From assembly GCA_027028505.1 (NCBI GenBank), contig JALVJE010000236.1, positions 1-52,373 of the forward strand: 52,373 bases of DNA, written 5' to 3'. This stretch comes from Bacteroidales bacterium. Its GTDB lineage: Bacteria; Bacteroidota; Bacteroidia; Bacteroidales; VadinHA17. The notes under the pieces are model-generated. The model had not been told where the DNA came from. It saw only the letters and a list, made by a program, of their open reading frames with translations, and made no database searches. Shown piece after piece: positions 16,862-24,530 of this stretch (within the stretch, counting starts at the first letter, position 1; each line of letters starts with the position of its first letter). The translations under genes and the position numbers were made by a program.

Positions 16862-17032
16862 CCTTGTGTTTGCTGTGTACTTTGCTCAGGGAACAAATGG
16901 GAAGAAAGTTCTTCCCGGTGAAAAATGTGTTGAAAAATATAAGCTAAATACAGTCCCGGACGGGGCCTCATAAGGATTTTGGTATGAAATTTGCTCATTT
17001 TTAAGTGAAGACAACAAACTGGAGGAAAAAAA

Positions 17033-18430
17033 ATGAAAGCAAAGATCTCTACATTATTATTCATTGCCGGATTACTTCTGCTGGCGGGTTGTGCATCAAA
17101 CAGTTATGTGGTGGATGATGTATATTACACGCCGGATCTTGCTACACCATCCGGTAGTACGACCGTTGTTTCGAACCAGAAAAGCACAGAGGCAACTCAG
17201 ACAGCCCAGGCAACCAACGGCGATGAGGTGTTTTCAGCTATAGATGATTATTACAGGGATAATACCTACAATGAGGATACACTCCGTGCCAGCGGCGCCG
17301 ATCTGGTGAGTGGCGACGGCAATGTGATCATCAATAATTACAACGACCCCATGATGTCCTATGCCTCCAGGATCAATCATTTTTATTATCCTTCCGTGGG
17401 CTTTGGGTATTATGATCCGTTCTATGATCCCTGGTTTTACGGAAGCGGGTTCTCCATGTCGATAGGTTTTGGTTTCGGATACGGATACGGTTACGGAGGG
17501 TATATGCCTCCTTACTATCCTTACACACCTTACATGCCTTATTATCCTCCGTATTATGGCTATTATCCGCCTTATTACGGTCCGGGTTACGGTGGCTGCT
17601 GCTGCTGTGCAGGGGTCCCTTACTATCCTTACTACAGTGATACTTATGTCAACAAAGGCTCTACCTACGGTCCGCGGCGTACCACGGCCTCCAACCGGAT
17701 GGTTTCGGGCGGCGGTATAGAGACACCGGTCAAGAATGCTGTGATCCCTGCCACTACCACCGGCACGACTTCTGCAGCTTCTTCAGGTGCACAGATCACT
17801 TCGCGTCGTACCGCTGCAGGCAGCACACGGGGTACGGCTACCGGCAGCACCACCGGAGGCACGGTAAGAACCTCGCGTGCAGGTACTGCTTCATCCACAG
17901 CAGGTACCCGCGATCGCAGCAGGGCTGCTGTCAGCACTCAGAACAGAACGACGGCCGGCACCACCCGGGTTTATGAGCCCAGACGTGCCTCTACAGGTAC
18001 CACGACCCTGCGTACCACCCGTCTTTCCACGTCCTCCCCGACAGCTGCAAAATCATCCGCAGCCAGGAGCGCCGGTGTTACGGGAAGGACCAGGACGGTG
18101 ACGACAACTACGGGTACCCGCTCGTATGTGCCGCGATATACCAATACACGTTCCACCAAAGCGTCGGTGAGGCCTTCCTATAATACCTACCGCAGCACGA
18201 CCTCCACGCGGTCCCGCTCGGTGACTTCCACCCCTGCGGCAAGAAAAAGCTATTCCTACCCTGTCCGGAGAAGCAGCGGTACTTCTACCTACAGCACCCC
18301 GAGAAGGAGCAGCTCATCCTACAGTTCGCCTTCGAGGTCCTACTCGAGCCCGTCACGTTCGACCTCGACACCCACGCGCAGTGTGAGCACCTCTACTTCC
18401 ACACGCTCCTCCGGCGGCAGAAGGCGGTAG
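17033..18430 (+). CDS. Tyr/Pro/Gly-rich lipoprotein with Thr/Ser/Arg tail
   Basis: The protein has 465 residues. The N-terminus is a lipoprotein signal (LLFIAGLLLLAGCASNS), so Cys20 is the likely lipidation site. The mature part has an acidic region, then the motif SYASRINHFYYPSVGFGYYDPFYDPW, a Tyr/Pro/Gly block containing CCCCAG, and a long basic Thr/Ser/Arg/Gly tail of about 220 residues ending SSGGRRR. It is paralogous in design to the protein at 14903-16204. No catalytic motif is seen. An outer-membrane-anchored structural role is plausible. The basic, probably disordered tail could bind anionic polymers, which is inference. GGAGG precedes the start. Confidence 0.82.
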   Translation: MKAKISTLLFIAGLLLLAGCASNSYVVDDVYYTPDLATPSGSTTVVSNQKSTEATQTAQATNGDEVFSAIDDYYRDNTYNEDTLRASGADLVSGDGNVIINNYNDPMMSYASRINHFYYPSVGFGYYDPFYDPWFYGSGFSMSIGFGFGYGYGYGGYMPPYYPYTPYMPYYPPYYGYYPPYYGPGYGGCCCCAGVPYYPYYSDTYVNKGSTYGPRRTTASNRMVSGGGIETPVKNAVIPATTTGTTSAASSGAQITSRRTAAGSTRGTATGSTTGGTVRTSRAGTASSTAGTRDRSRAAVSTQNRTTAGTTRVYEPRRASTGTTTLRTTRLSTSSPTAAKSSAARSAGVTGRTRTVTTTTGTRSYVPRYTNTRSTKASVRPSYNTYRSTTSTRSRSVTSTPAARKSYSYPVRRSSGTSTYSTPRRSSSSYSSPSRSYSSPSRSTSTPTRSVSTSTSTRSSGGRRR

Positions 18431-18550
18431 AGAATGAACCCAACCCGTATGGATCCTTTTTATTGACCTTGTTGCCGGAAACGGCAAAAGAAAAGGCTCT
18501 TTGTTCTGTGTGGTGGCCATTTTACACCGATCATTAAAATACTGTAAAAA

Positions 18551-20041
18551 ATGAAAAAACATTTCATCATATCCCTCGCATTACTTTTTCTGTCCGCTTC
18601 CTTTCTGACAGCCCAGAACGAAGAGGACGCCCTGCGGTATTCCCAGCTTTTTGATGTGGGCGGTACAGCCCGTTCCATGGGCATGGGCAATGCTTTTGGA
18701 GCCCTGGGGGGCGACCTCTATTCCCTGAGCATTAACCCTGCAGGCCTGGGCGTCTTCAGAAAAAGTGCCATCATAATGACACCCACTTTCATGCACGACA
18801 AGACCTCATCCACCTACCTGGGAACCTATGATGATGATGTGGACAACCATTTTTCAATGGGCAACGCCGGTGGCGTTTATGCCGTTAATACGGGAAGCAC
18901 CACCGGATGGGTAAGCTTCAATATGGGTTTTTCGTATGCCAAGCGAACGGATTACTGGCGTACACTGGATGTAAGAGGCATCAATGACCACAGCTCCATG
19001 CTGGATGACTTTGCCAACAGGGCTGACGGTTATGCTGCCGAAGATCTCGATCCTTACAATGAACTGATGGCCTTCAATACCTGGCTGATCGATACGGTCA
19101 GGGGAAACCCGTATGAATACGAGACCGTGCTCTCCCAGTACGGTGATCTGCCCAACTCCACTTACGGAGAGCTGCAGCGTCGTACCCTCTATACCAGTGG
19201 CTCCAGTAATGAATATATCTTTGCGTTCGCTGCCAATTACAGTTATAAATTTTATGTGGGAGCGACTTTTACAATACGGAACCTGAACTACCAAAGCAAT
19301 ATGCTCCATTCGGAGGATGATGTGGACGGCTCCATTTACGATTTCAATTATTTTGATTTCAGGTATAATCTCAGTACGTACGGGTCTTCATACAGCGGGT
19401 CACTGGGGATGATCTTCCGGCCTGTCACACCTCTGCGGGTCGGTGCCGCCGTTCATTTTCCGAGTGTTTTCCGTCTGCATGATTCTTATTTTTCTTCGAT
19501 GGAATCCAGTTTTGATACCCCCGATGATGAGGGAAACTCGGTGTACAATGATAACTCTCCCAACGGGTTTTATGATTATAAGCTGAACACCCCCTGGCGG
19601 TTCGTGGGAAGTGTGGCATTCCAGATCAAGACCCTGGCACTTCTGAGTGTGGATTATGAATTTGTGGATTACAAAGGCATGAAACTGCGCAGCATGGATG
19701 GCATGTATGATTTCAACCAGGAGAATAACAATATTCGTACCGCTTACCGTGGTACGAGCAATATCCATGGCGGGGCAGAGGTGAACCTCGGGACTTTTGC
19801 CATACGTGGAGGCGCCACCTGGTATGGGAGCCCATACAACAGTAGCGAACTTAACAAGGATGCCAGCTCGATGGCCTATACCACAGGGATCGGTTTCCGG
19901 TCCCATGGTTTTGCCGTAGATCTGGGGTACATGTATATGACCCACAATGAGAATTATGTGCTGTATGGCGGTACCACCGATTATGCAGCCACGACATCCA
20001 ACAGGCACAGGGTATCGGCCACCTTTACTTTCAGGTTCTGA
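18551..20041 (+). CDS. PorV/FadL (OMPP1)-like outer-membrane barrel
   Basis: The protein has 496 residues with a signal peptide (IISLALLFLSASFLTAQ). The start of the mature part is the hallmark of the Bacteroidota OMPP1/FadL-like group: ALRYSQLFDVGGTARSMGMGNAFGALGGDLYSLSINPAGLGVF. A 14-strand-type barrel follows, with GSLGMIFRPVTPLRVGAAVHFP and a terminal strand ending SATFTFRF with a C-terminal aromatic. Family members transport hydrophobic compounds or, as PorV, act in type IX secretion; the sequence alone does not decide between these. The last 11 nt overlap the convergent wbqC-like gene, and no terminator separates them. Confidence 0.86.
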   Translation: MKKHFIISLALLFLSASFLTAQNEEDALRYSQLFDVGGTARSMGMGNAFGALGGDLYSLSINPAGLGVFRKSAIIMTPTFMHDKTSSTYLGTYDDDVDNHFSMGNAGGVYAVNTGSTTGWVSFNMGFSYAKRTDYWRTLDVRGINDHSSMLDDFANRADGYAAEDLDPYNELMAFNTWLIDTVRGNPYEYETVLSQYGDLPNSTYGELQRRTLYTSGSSNEYIFAFAANYSYKFYVGATFTIRNLNYQSNMLHSEDDVDGSIYDFNYFDFRYNLSTYGSSYSGSLGMIFRPVTPLRVGAAVHFPSVFRLHDSYFSSMESSFDTPDDEGNSVYNDNSPNGFYDYKLNTPWRFVGSVAFQIKTLALLSVDYEFVDYKGMKLRSMDGMYDFNQENNNIRTAYRGTSNIHGGAEVNLGTFAIRGGATWYGSPYNSSELNKDASSMAYTTGIGFRSHGFAVDLGYMYMTHNENYVLYGGTTDYAATTSNRHRVSATFTFRF

Positions 20042-20714
20042 CCGGGCCTTCCCCCGGCAGGGAGCGCTGTAGTACATACAGGGCCTCGGGACCTTCGTTG
20101 AACAGCAGGTCCACCGTGCTCAGCCCTTCCAGAAAACCGAAACAGTCTTCAAAAACCTGATGATATACGACCGGATGATAAAAGGGATCCGGTCGTTCTT
20201 TTTTCGGATGTATGCTCTCCCGGTAGTCCAGAAGATCTTCTCCCTGTAGCGGACGGATATATTTCCCGGTGGTCCGTATCCGGCGATCTATGCCCAGGGC
20301 CTCTTTGAGACTCTCCAGCAACCACAGATTGAGATCAAAAAGGAAAACAGGTTTCTTTTTGTAGATCGCCGTCAGCTCATCAATGTAATATTCGTAAAAA
20401 GGGGAGGAGCGGTAGGCGGCACTGAGCGCCCTCAGGTGGAGGGTCTCCCAGGGTGTGGAGTAGTCCACCCGTACATCCCGGATATGGACCTTGTGAAAGC
20501 TTCCCTTTTCGACAGGTACCGTGAGGGGCTGCGGACCGTTGGGTCCGGCGATGTAACAACGGTTGCGGTAGGTCTGTTTGAGATAATTCTCGTCGTTCTC
20601 GATCAGCACCTCTCCCGGGAGCAGCAGCTTGCTCATGTACTGCACGGGCGGGAGGTAAGCTGTCGACAGGAGGATCTTACGGGCAGGTTGTCCGGCGCTC
20701 TCTGCAGGGCTCAT
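20031..20714 (-). CDS. WbqC family protein
   Basis: The protein has 227 residues from the ATG at 20714, which overlaps the larB stop codon as ATGA and has AAAGGAG upstream; the 29 codons further upstream lie inside larB. Family landmarks: LLSTAYLPPVQYMSKLL near the start, NRCYIAGPNGPQPLTVPVEKG, VRVDYSTPWETLHLRALSAAYRSSPFYEYY, and KYIRPLQGEDLLDYRESIHPKK. WbqC proteins are named after an O-antigen locus gene, but the biochemical activity is not established. Here it is the fourth gene of the lar operon, probably by translational coupling. Whether it belongs functionally with the nickel cofactor genes is uncertain. Confidence 0.9.
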   Translation of the reverse strand: MSPAESAGQPARKILLSTAYLPPVQYMSKLLLPGEVLIENDENYLKQTYRNRCYIAGPNGPQPLTVPVEKGSFHKVHIRDVRVDYSTPWETLHLRALSAAYRSSPFYEYYIDELTAIYKKKPVFLFDLNLWLLESLKEALGIDRRIRTTGKYIRPLQGEDLLDYRESIHPKKERPDPFYHPVVYHQVFEDCFGFLEGLSTVDLLFNEGPEALYVLQRSLPGEGPVRT

Positions 20715-21466
20715 TTTTCTCCTTTCCTGTTGATCATGCTGGCGAAGTACCCAGCCCCGAAGCCGTTGTCGATATTGACCACAGCGATACCTCCGGGACA
20801 ACTGGTGAGCATGGCGAGAAGTGCCGAGATCCCCTGGAGGTTGGCGCCGTAGCCCACACTGGTGGGTACCGCCACGACAGGGATGTCGATCAGGCCGGCC
20901 ACGATGCTGGCCAGGGCCCCTTCCATGCCGGCAATGACGATGGCCACGCTGGCCCGGCGTATCTCTGTGATGCCGGCCGTAAGACGGTGGATACCCGCCA
21001 CCCCTACATCATAGAACCTTTTCACGTTATTCCCCAGCAGTTCGGCCGTGATGGCCGCCTCTTCGGCCACAGGAATGTCGGAGGTGCCGGCCGTGATCAC
21101 GGCAATGTACCCTTCGGGCCGGCGCAGCTCTTTTTTTGTGATACTGATGATGCGGGCTTCCGGATGATAGACCGCTTCCGGTGCCAGCTTGCGCACCACC
21201 TCATATTTTTCAGGCGAAGCCCGCGTGATCATGATGTTGCTGTCATGCTCCAGCAAGGCCTCCGTGATCCCTTTCAACTGCTCCGACGATTTCCCTTCGG
21301 CGTAGATGATCTCCGGATATTTCCTGCGCAATTCCCGGTGATAGTCCAGCTTGGCATAGCCCAACTCCTTGTACCCGAAAGAGCTGAGCTCTTCCATGGC
21401 ATCCCGGACATCCAGGTCGCCATCCTTTACCTTTTTCAGAAGCTTTTCCAGTTCTTTGTGGTCCAT
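20711..21466 (-). CDS. larB: LarB, pyridinium-3,5-biscarboxylic acid mononucleotide synthase
   Basis: The protein has 251 residues. LarB carboxylates and hydrolyses nicotinic acid adenine dinucleotide to start synthesis of the nickel-pincer nucleotide cofactor. The C-terminal half is an AIR-carboxylase (PurE)-like domain with the typical blocks ITAGTSDIPVAEEAAITAELLG, YDVGVAGIHRL, VAIVIAGMEGALASIVAGLIDIPVVAVPTSVGYGA and GIAVVNIDNGFGAGYFA. The N-terminal helical part (LEKLLKKVKDGDLDVRDAMEEL) is also normal. It follows larE by 4 nt and overlaps the WbqC gene by 4 nt. Family identity is very clear; the reaction is known from characterised LarB. Confidence 0.97.
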   Translation of the reverse strand: MDHKELEKLLKKVKDGDLDVRDAMEELSSFGYKELGYAKLDYHRELRRKYPEIIYAEGKSSEQLKGITEALLEHDSNIMITRASPEKYEVVRKLAPEAVYHPEARIISITKKELRRPEGYIAVITAGTSDIPVAEEAAITAELLGNNVKRFYDVGVAGIHRLTAGITEIRRASVAIVIAGMEGALASIVAGLIDIPVVAVPTSVGYGANLQGISALLAMLTSCPGGIAVVNIDNGFGAGYFASMINRKGEK

Positions 21467-21470
21467 GATA

Positions 21471-22292
21471 TTATTTTTTTTCCTGTAATGCCTGATCGTA
21501 GCTGCCGCTGCGGAAACCCTCCAGGTCGAGGGTCACGAAGAGATAACCCAAACCTTTCAGTTCACGGACGATCTCTTCCCGCAATTCCTTGTTGTGGAGT
21601 CTTTCCATCTCTTCGGAGGAGAGTTCCAGTCGGGCCAGATCGCCGTGTGTCCTGACGCGTACGCCGGTGAAACCCTTTGCATGCAGGAACGTTTCGGCTG
21701 CTTCGATCCGGCGCAACAGATCTTCTGTTACCTTATGATCATAAGGCAGGCGGGTCAGCAGACAGGCATTGGACGGTTTGTTCCAGGTGGGCAACCCCAG
21801 TTCTCTGGAGAGCATCCGTACCTCATTTTTTCCCAGACCGCTTTCCAGAAGGGGACTGAGGATCCCCAGCTCCTTCAGCGCTTTCCTGCCCGGCCTGTAT
21901 CCCTCCGTGTCATCGGTGTTGGTGCCGTCGAAGAGGTATATTATTCCGTCCTGTTCAGCGGTTTTCCTGAAGGTGGTGAACAGGGCCAACTTACACAGAT
22001 AACAACGGTTTCTGGGGTTGTCCAGGATGTCTTTGGGTATAGGCATTGGCAATACCCTGTGCGGGATCTCATAGCGTCCGCAGAACTGACGGGCCTCCTC
22101 CAGCTCCGACCGGTTCATATAGGCCGTATCAAAGGTGTAGGTCATGAACTGCCCCGGAGGGATCACGCGCGATGCCACATAAGCCAGGAACGCGCTGTCA
22201 GTGCCGCCGGAAAAAGCCAGAGCGGAAGGGGTATGACCTTTCAGGAAGCTGACCAGATCCTGAAAACCCTTGTGTCGTATCTTATTGATCAT
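21471..22292 (-). CDS. larE: LarE, ATP-dependent sulfur transferase of the nickel-pincer pathway
   Basis: The protein has 273 residues from the ATG at 22292 (MINKIRHKGFQ), which overlaps the end of larC by 11 nt; the earlier in-frame Met codons lie inside larC. The PP-loop SGGTDSAF (about residues 28-35) activates the substrate as an adenylate. LarE then inserts sulfur into the pyridinium ring carboxylates. C177 in KPSNACLLTR aligns by position with the sacrificial cysteine described in LarE. Two further cysteines (RCYLCK, C97 and C100) could make this a three-cysteine, iron-sulfur-type LarE rather than a single-turnover enzyme, but that subtype needs an alignment. It is the second gene of the larC-larE-larB-wbqC operon. 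Confidence 0.95.
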   Translation of the reverse strand: MINKIRHKGFQDLVSFLKGHTPSALAFSGGTDSAFLAYVASRVIPPGQFMTYTFDTAYMNRSELEEARQFCGRYEIPHRVLPMPIPKDILDNPRNRCYLCKLALFTTFRKTAEQDGIIYLFDGTNTDDTEGYRPGRKALKELGILSPLLESGLGKNEVRMLSRELGLPTWNKPSNACLLTRLPYDHKVTEDLLRRIEAAETFLHAKGFTGVRVRTHGDLARLELSSEEMERLHNKELREEIVRELKGLGYLFVTLDLEGFRSGSYDQALQEKK

Positions 22293-23472
22293 TACTGTCC
22301 AGCATCTTTTGGATCTCATTGTATACCTGCCTGAGGGGAATATCCCTTTCCGCTGCGATCCGGCGGCAGTCGTCATATTCCGGTTTTCGGGTGATCAACT
22401 GTTCCTGCAGGTATGATTCTTTTATGCGCACCTCGCCGTAGGGGGTTTTCAGGGTACGTGTCTTTCGCTCCAGTACCTGTTTGACCACCCGCCGCCGGCG
22501 GTACCCTATGGTGGTACTTTCGGTCAGGAGGATCCTGCCGAGGGCAGCTGTTTTTTCCAATGGCGAGAGCACTGTGATGCGCGTACCCGGGCGCCCTTTC
22601 TTCATGATCACCGGTGTCAGGGCCACATCCTGGGCTCCTGCTTTCAGGAGTCTGGCCGTCAGCCACTCGTACCATTGCGGGTCCATATCGTCGATGGTAC
22701 ACTCCAGTTCTTCGGCCTCTTCTTCATACCCGTTTTCCGGAAGGATGGCTTCTCCCAGGAAGACCCGCAGCATATTGGGCCGTTGCTTCCCCGGGTGGTG
22801 GCCGATGCCGTATCCCGTGGCCCGGATACTGAGGGCAGGTTCATCGGTAAATTTCGTGGCCAGGGTGGCCAGGATGGCTGCGCCCGTGGGGGTGGTCGTC
22901 TCAAAATCCGTCCCTCCCAGATGCACGGGCATGTCCTGCAGGATCGCAGCCGTGGCCGGTGCCGGCACCGGCAGCACACCGTGGGCGCTTTTGACAAAGC
23001 CGCTGCCCAGCTCTACCGTCGAAGCCCACACTTCATCTACCTGCAGGTAATGATATGCCAGGGCAGCGCCCGTGATGTCAATGATGGCATCCTCACCCCC
23101 CACCTCATGAAAATGGATCCTGTCGGGCGGTTTATTGTGTATCTTCCCCTCGGCCTCCGCCAGCCGGGCAAAGATCTTTTGGGCCGTCGCCGTCACAGCC
23201 GGAGCCAGGCCTGCTTCCTCAATGATCTCATATACATCCTGCAGACGCCGGGAAACACCGGTGGGATGAGATACCTCCACCGTTACTTTTGTTCCGTGGA
23301 TGGCATTTTGTGAATCCTTATCAAAACGGATCTTTACATTGGAAAGATCCAGTTTCTCCAGCTCTCCGGCAAGGTATTCCGCCGGCACCCCCAGATCGGT
23401 CAGGGCCGCCAGGTTCATATCGCCGCTGATGCCGGAAAAACACTGGTAATATAGTATCTTTTTATTTGCCAT
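22282..23472 (-). CDS. larC: LarC, nickel insertase of the nickel-pincer cofactor pathway
   Basis: The protein has 396 residues and is full-length (LarC1 plus LarC2 in one frame, without the ribosomal frameshift known in Lactobacillus plantarum). LarC inserts nickel by CTP-dependent cyclometallation. Landmarks: YYQCFSGISGDMNLAALTDLG at the N-terminus, IHFHEVGGEDAIIDITGAALA, SAHGVLPVPAPATAAIL, TPTGAAIL, and in the LarC2 part ECTIDDMDPQWYEWL and GYRRRRVVKQVLER. It is the first gene of the operon. Its upstream region shares a promoter-like element with the divergent DUF362 gene. No larA (the racemase that uses the cofactor) is in the window. Confidence 0.97.
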   Translation of the reverse strand: MANKKILYYQCFSGISGDMNLAALTDLGVPAEYLAGELEKLDLSNVKIRFDKDSQNAIHGTKVTVEVSHPTGVSRRLQDVYEIIEEAGLAPAVTATAQKIFARLAEAEGKIHNKPPDRIHFHEVGGEDAIIDITGAALAYHYLQVDEVWASTVELGSGFVKSAHGVLPVPAPATAAILQDMPVHLGGTDFETTTPTGAAILATLATKFTDEPALSIRATGYGIGHHPGKQRPNMLRVFLGEAILPENGYEEEAEELECTIDDMDPQWYEWLTARLLKAGAQDVALTPVIMKKGRPGTRITVLSPLEKTAALGRILLTESTTIGYRRRRVVKQVLERKTRTLKTPYGEVRIKESYLQEQLITRKPEYDDCRRIAAERDIPLRQVYNEIQKMLDSNDQ

Positions 23473-23520
23473 GGATGTGTAATGTTTTAAAAGAACGGCC
23501 AGCCGGCAGGCATGGCTGAT

Positions 23521-23583
23521 TCTGGGTTAAAAGTAGTGTTTTTTTGTATGTTATTGAACATAAAACGTTATCTTTAACCCAGA
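23521..23583. promoter_or_regulatory. Mirror-image promoter/operator elements between larC and the DUF362 gene
   Basis: TCTGGGTTAAA (23521-23531) and its exact reverse complement TTTAACCCAGA (23573-23583) lie 41 nt apart in the 128-nt divergent spacer. Each arm overlaps a -7-like octamer facing its own gene: TACTTTTA toward larC (complement of 23528-23535) and TATCTTTA toward the DUF362 gene (23569-23576, with TTTG at 23543-23546). Both transcription units would therefore carry the same sequence at the -7 and start region, which suggests one regulator acts on both. This is read by eye; no binding factor is known. Confidence 0.5.
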
Positions 23584-23600
23584 TTCTTAAAAGAAAGTGT

Positions 23601-24521
23601 ATGAAGCGAAGAGACTTTTTTCTCAGGACGGCCGGAGCCGGTCTGGGTCTGAGTGCTGTGGCCAGTCTGGGAGGGCTCCATCCCCTGATGGCGAGGCCTG
23701 CCATGGCGGCAGCGGCTGACATGGCAGCCGTACGGGGCGGTGAACCAAATGTGATGTTCGACCGGGCCATTGCTGCCATGGGGGGTATGGGCCGGTTCGT
23801 GAAGAAAGGCCAGAAAGTGGTCATCAAACCCAATATCGGCTGGGATGTGCCGCCCGACAGGGCTGCCAACACCAACCCCCTCCTGGTGAAGAGGATCGTG
23901 GAGCACTGCTTCAATGCCGGAGCCAAAGAAGTCCTGGTGTTTGACAATACCTGCGATGCCTGGACCAAATGTTACCGTACCAGCGGCATCGAAAAATATG
24001 TCCGTGAAGCTGGCGGGAAAGTCGTCCCCGGAAATACCGAAGGGTATTACCAGGAGGTGGAGATAAAGAACGGGAAAAAACTGAAGAGCGCCAAGGTACA
24101 TGAGCTTTACCTGGAAGCGGATGTGATCATCGACGTGCCGGTGCTGAAAAATCATGAGTCCACCAAGCTGACCATCGCCATGAAGAACCTGATGGGCGTG
24201 GTGTGGGACCGTCGCTACTGGCACCGCAACGACCTGAACCAGTGCATTGCCGACTTTGCCGGGTTCCACCGCCGGCCCGACCTGGTAGTGGTGGATGCCT
24301 ACAATGTGATGATGCGTCACGGTCCGCGTGGCGTCTCCAAAAGCGATGTGGTCAATATGAAAGCCCAGATCGTCTCCACCGATATGGTGGCTGCCGATAC
24401 GGCGGCCGCCAAAATGTTCGGCACCGACCCGGCTTCCATACGTTACATCCGCCTGGCCCAGGAAATGGGCGTCGGCACCATGGACCTCTCCTCACTCAAT
24501 ATCAGCCGTATCAAGATATAA
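23601..24521 (+). CDS. Tat-exported DUF362 protein
   Basis: The protein has 306 residues from the ATG at 23601 (19 further in-frame codons upstream lie in the promoter region). The N-terminus is a twin-arginine signal, KRRDFFLRTAGAGLGLSA, so the protein should be exported folded, probably with a cofactor. The body shows the DUF362 pattern: VVIKPNIGWDVPP, NTNPLLVKRIVEHCFNAGAKEVLVFDN, KVHELYLEADVIIDVPVLKNHESTKLTIAMKNLMGVV, and LVVVDAYNVMMRHGPRG. It has no ferredoxin motif of its own. The polyferredoxin gene starts 9 nt later, so the two likely form a periplasm-facing redox pair. Its promoter element mirrors that of the divergent lar operon. The function of the domain is unknown. Confidence 0.88.
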   Translation: MKRRDFFLRTAGAGLGLSAVASLGGLHPLMARPAMAAAADMAAVRGGEPNVMFDRAIAAMGGMGRFVKKGQKVVIKPNIGWDVPPDRAANTNPLLVKRIVEHCFNAGAKEVLVFDNTCDAWTKCYRTSGIEKYVREAGGKVVPGNTEGYYQEVEIKNGKKLKSAKVHELYLEADVIIDVPVLKNHESTKLTIAMKNLMGVVWDRRYWHRNDLNQCIADFAGFHRRPDLVVVDAYNVMMRHGPRGVSKSDVVNMKAQIVSTDMVAADTAAAKMFGTDPASIRYIRLAQEMGVGTMDLSSLNISRIKI

Positions 24522-24530
24522 CCAGGGGAG

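Larger units (their letters stand above)
16205..17032. other. 828-nt repeat-dense spacer between two paralogues
   Basis: No convincing gene is present. In order it holds an intrinsic terminator (16233-16260), a CCTGCC palindrome (16291-16333), a six-unit tandem repeat (16413-16608), an AAATTA-type hairpin array (16639-16800) and a candidate promoter (16829-16861) with a 5' leader of roughly 165 nt before the lipoprotein gene. Open frames across the tandem repeat are by-products of its composition. Confidence 0.8.

Noticed and set aside
16798-17064. 88-codon minus-strand frame upstream of the lipoprotein gene
   Set aside because: No start signal or family; it overlaps the promoter and leader of the lipoprotein gene and the end of the repeat array.
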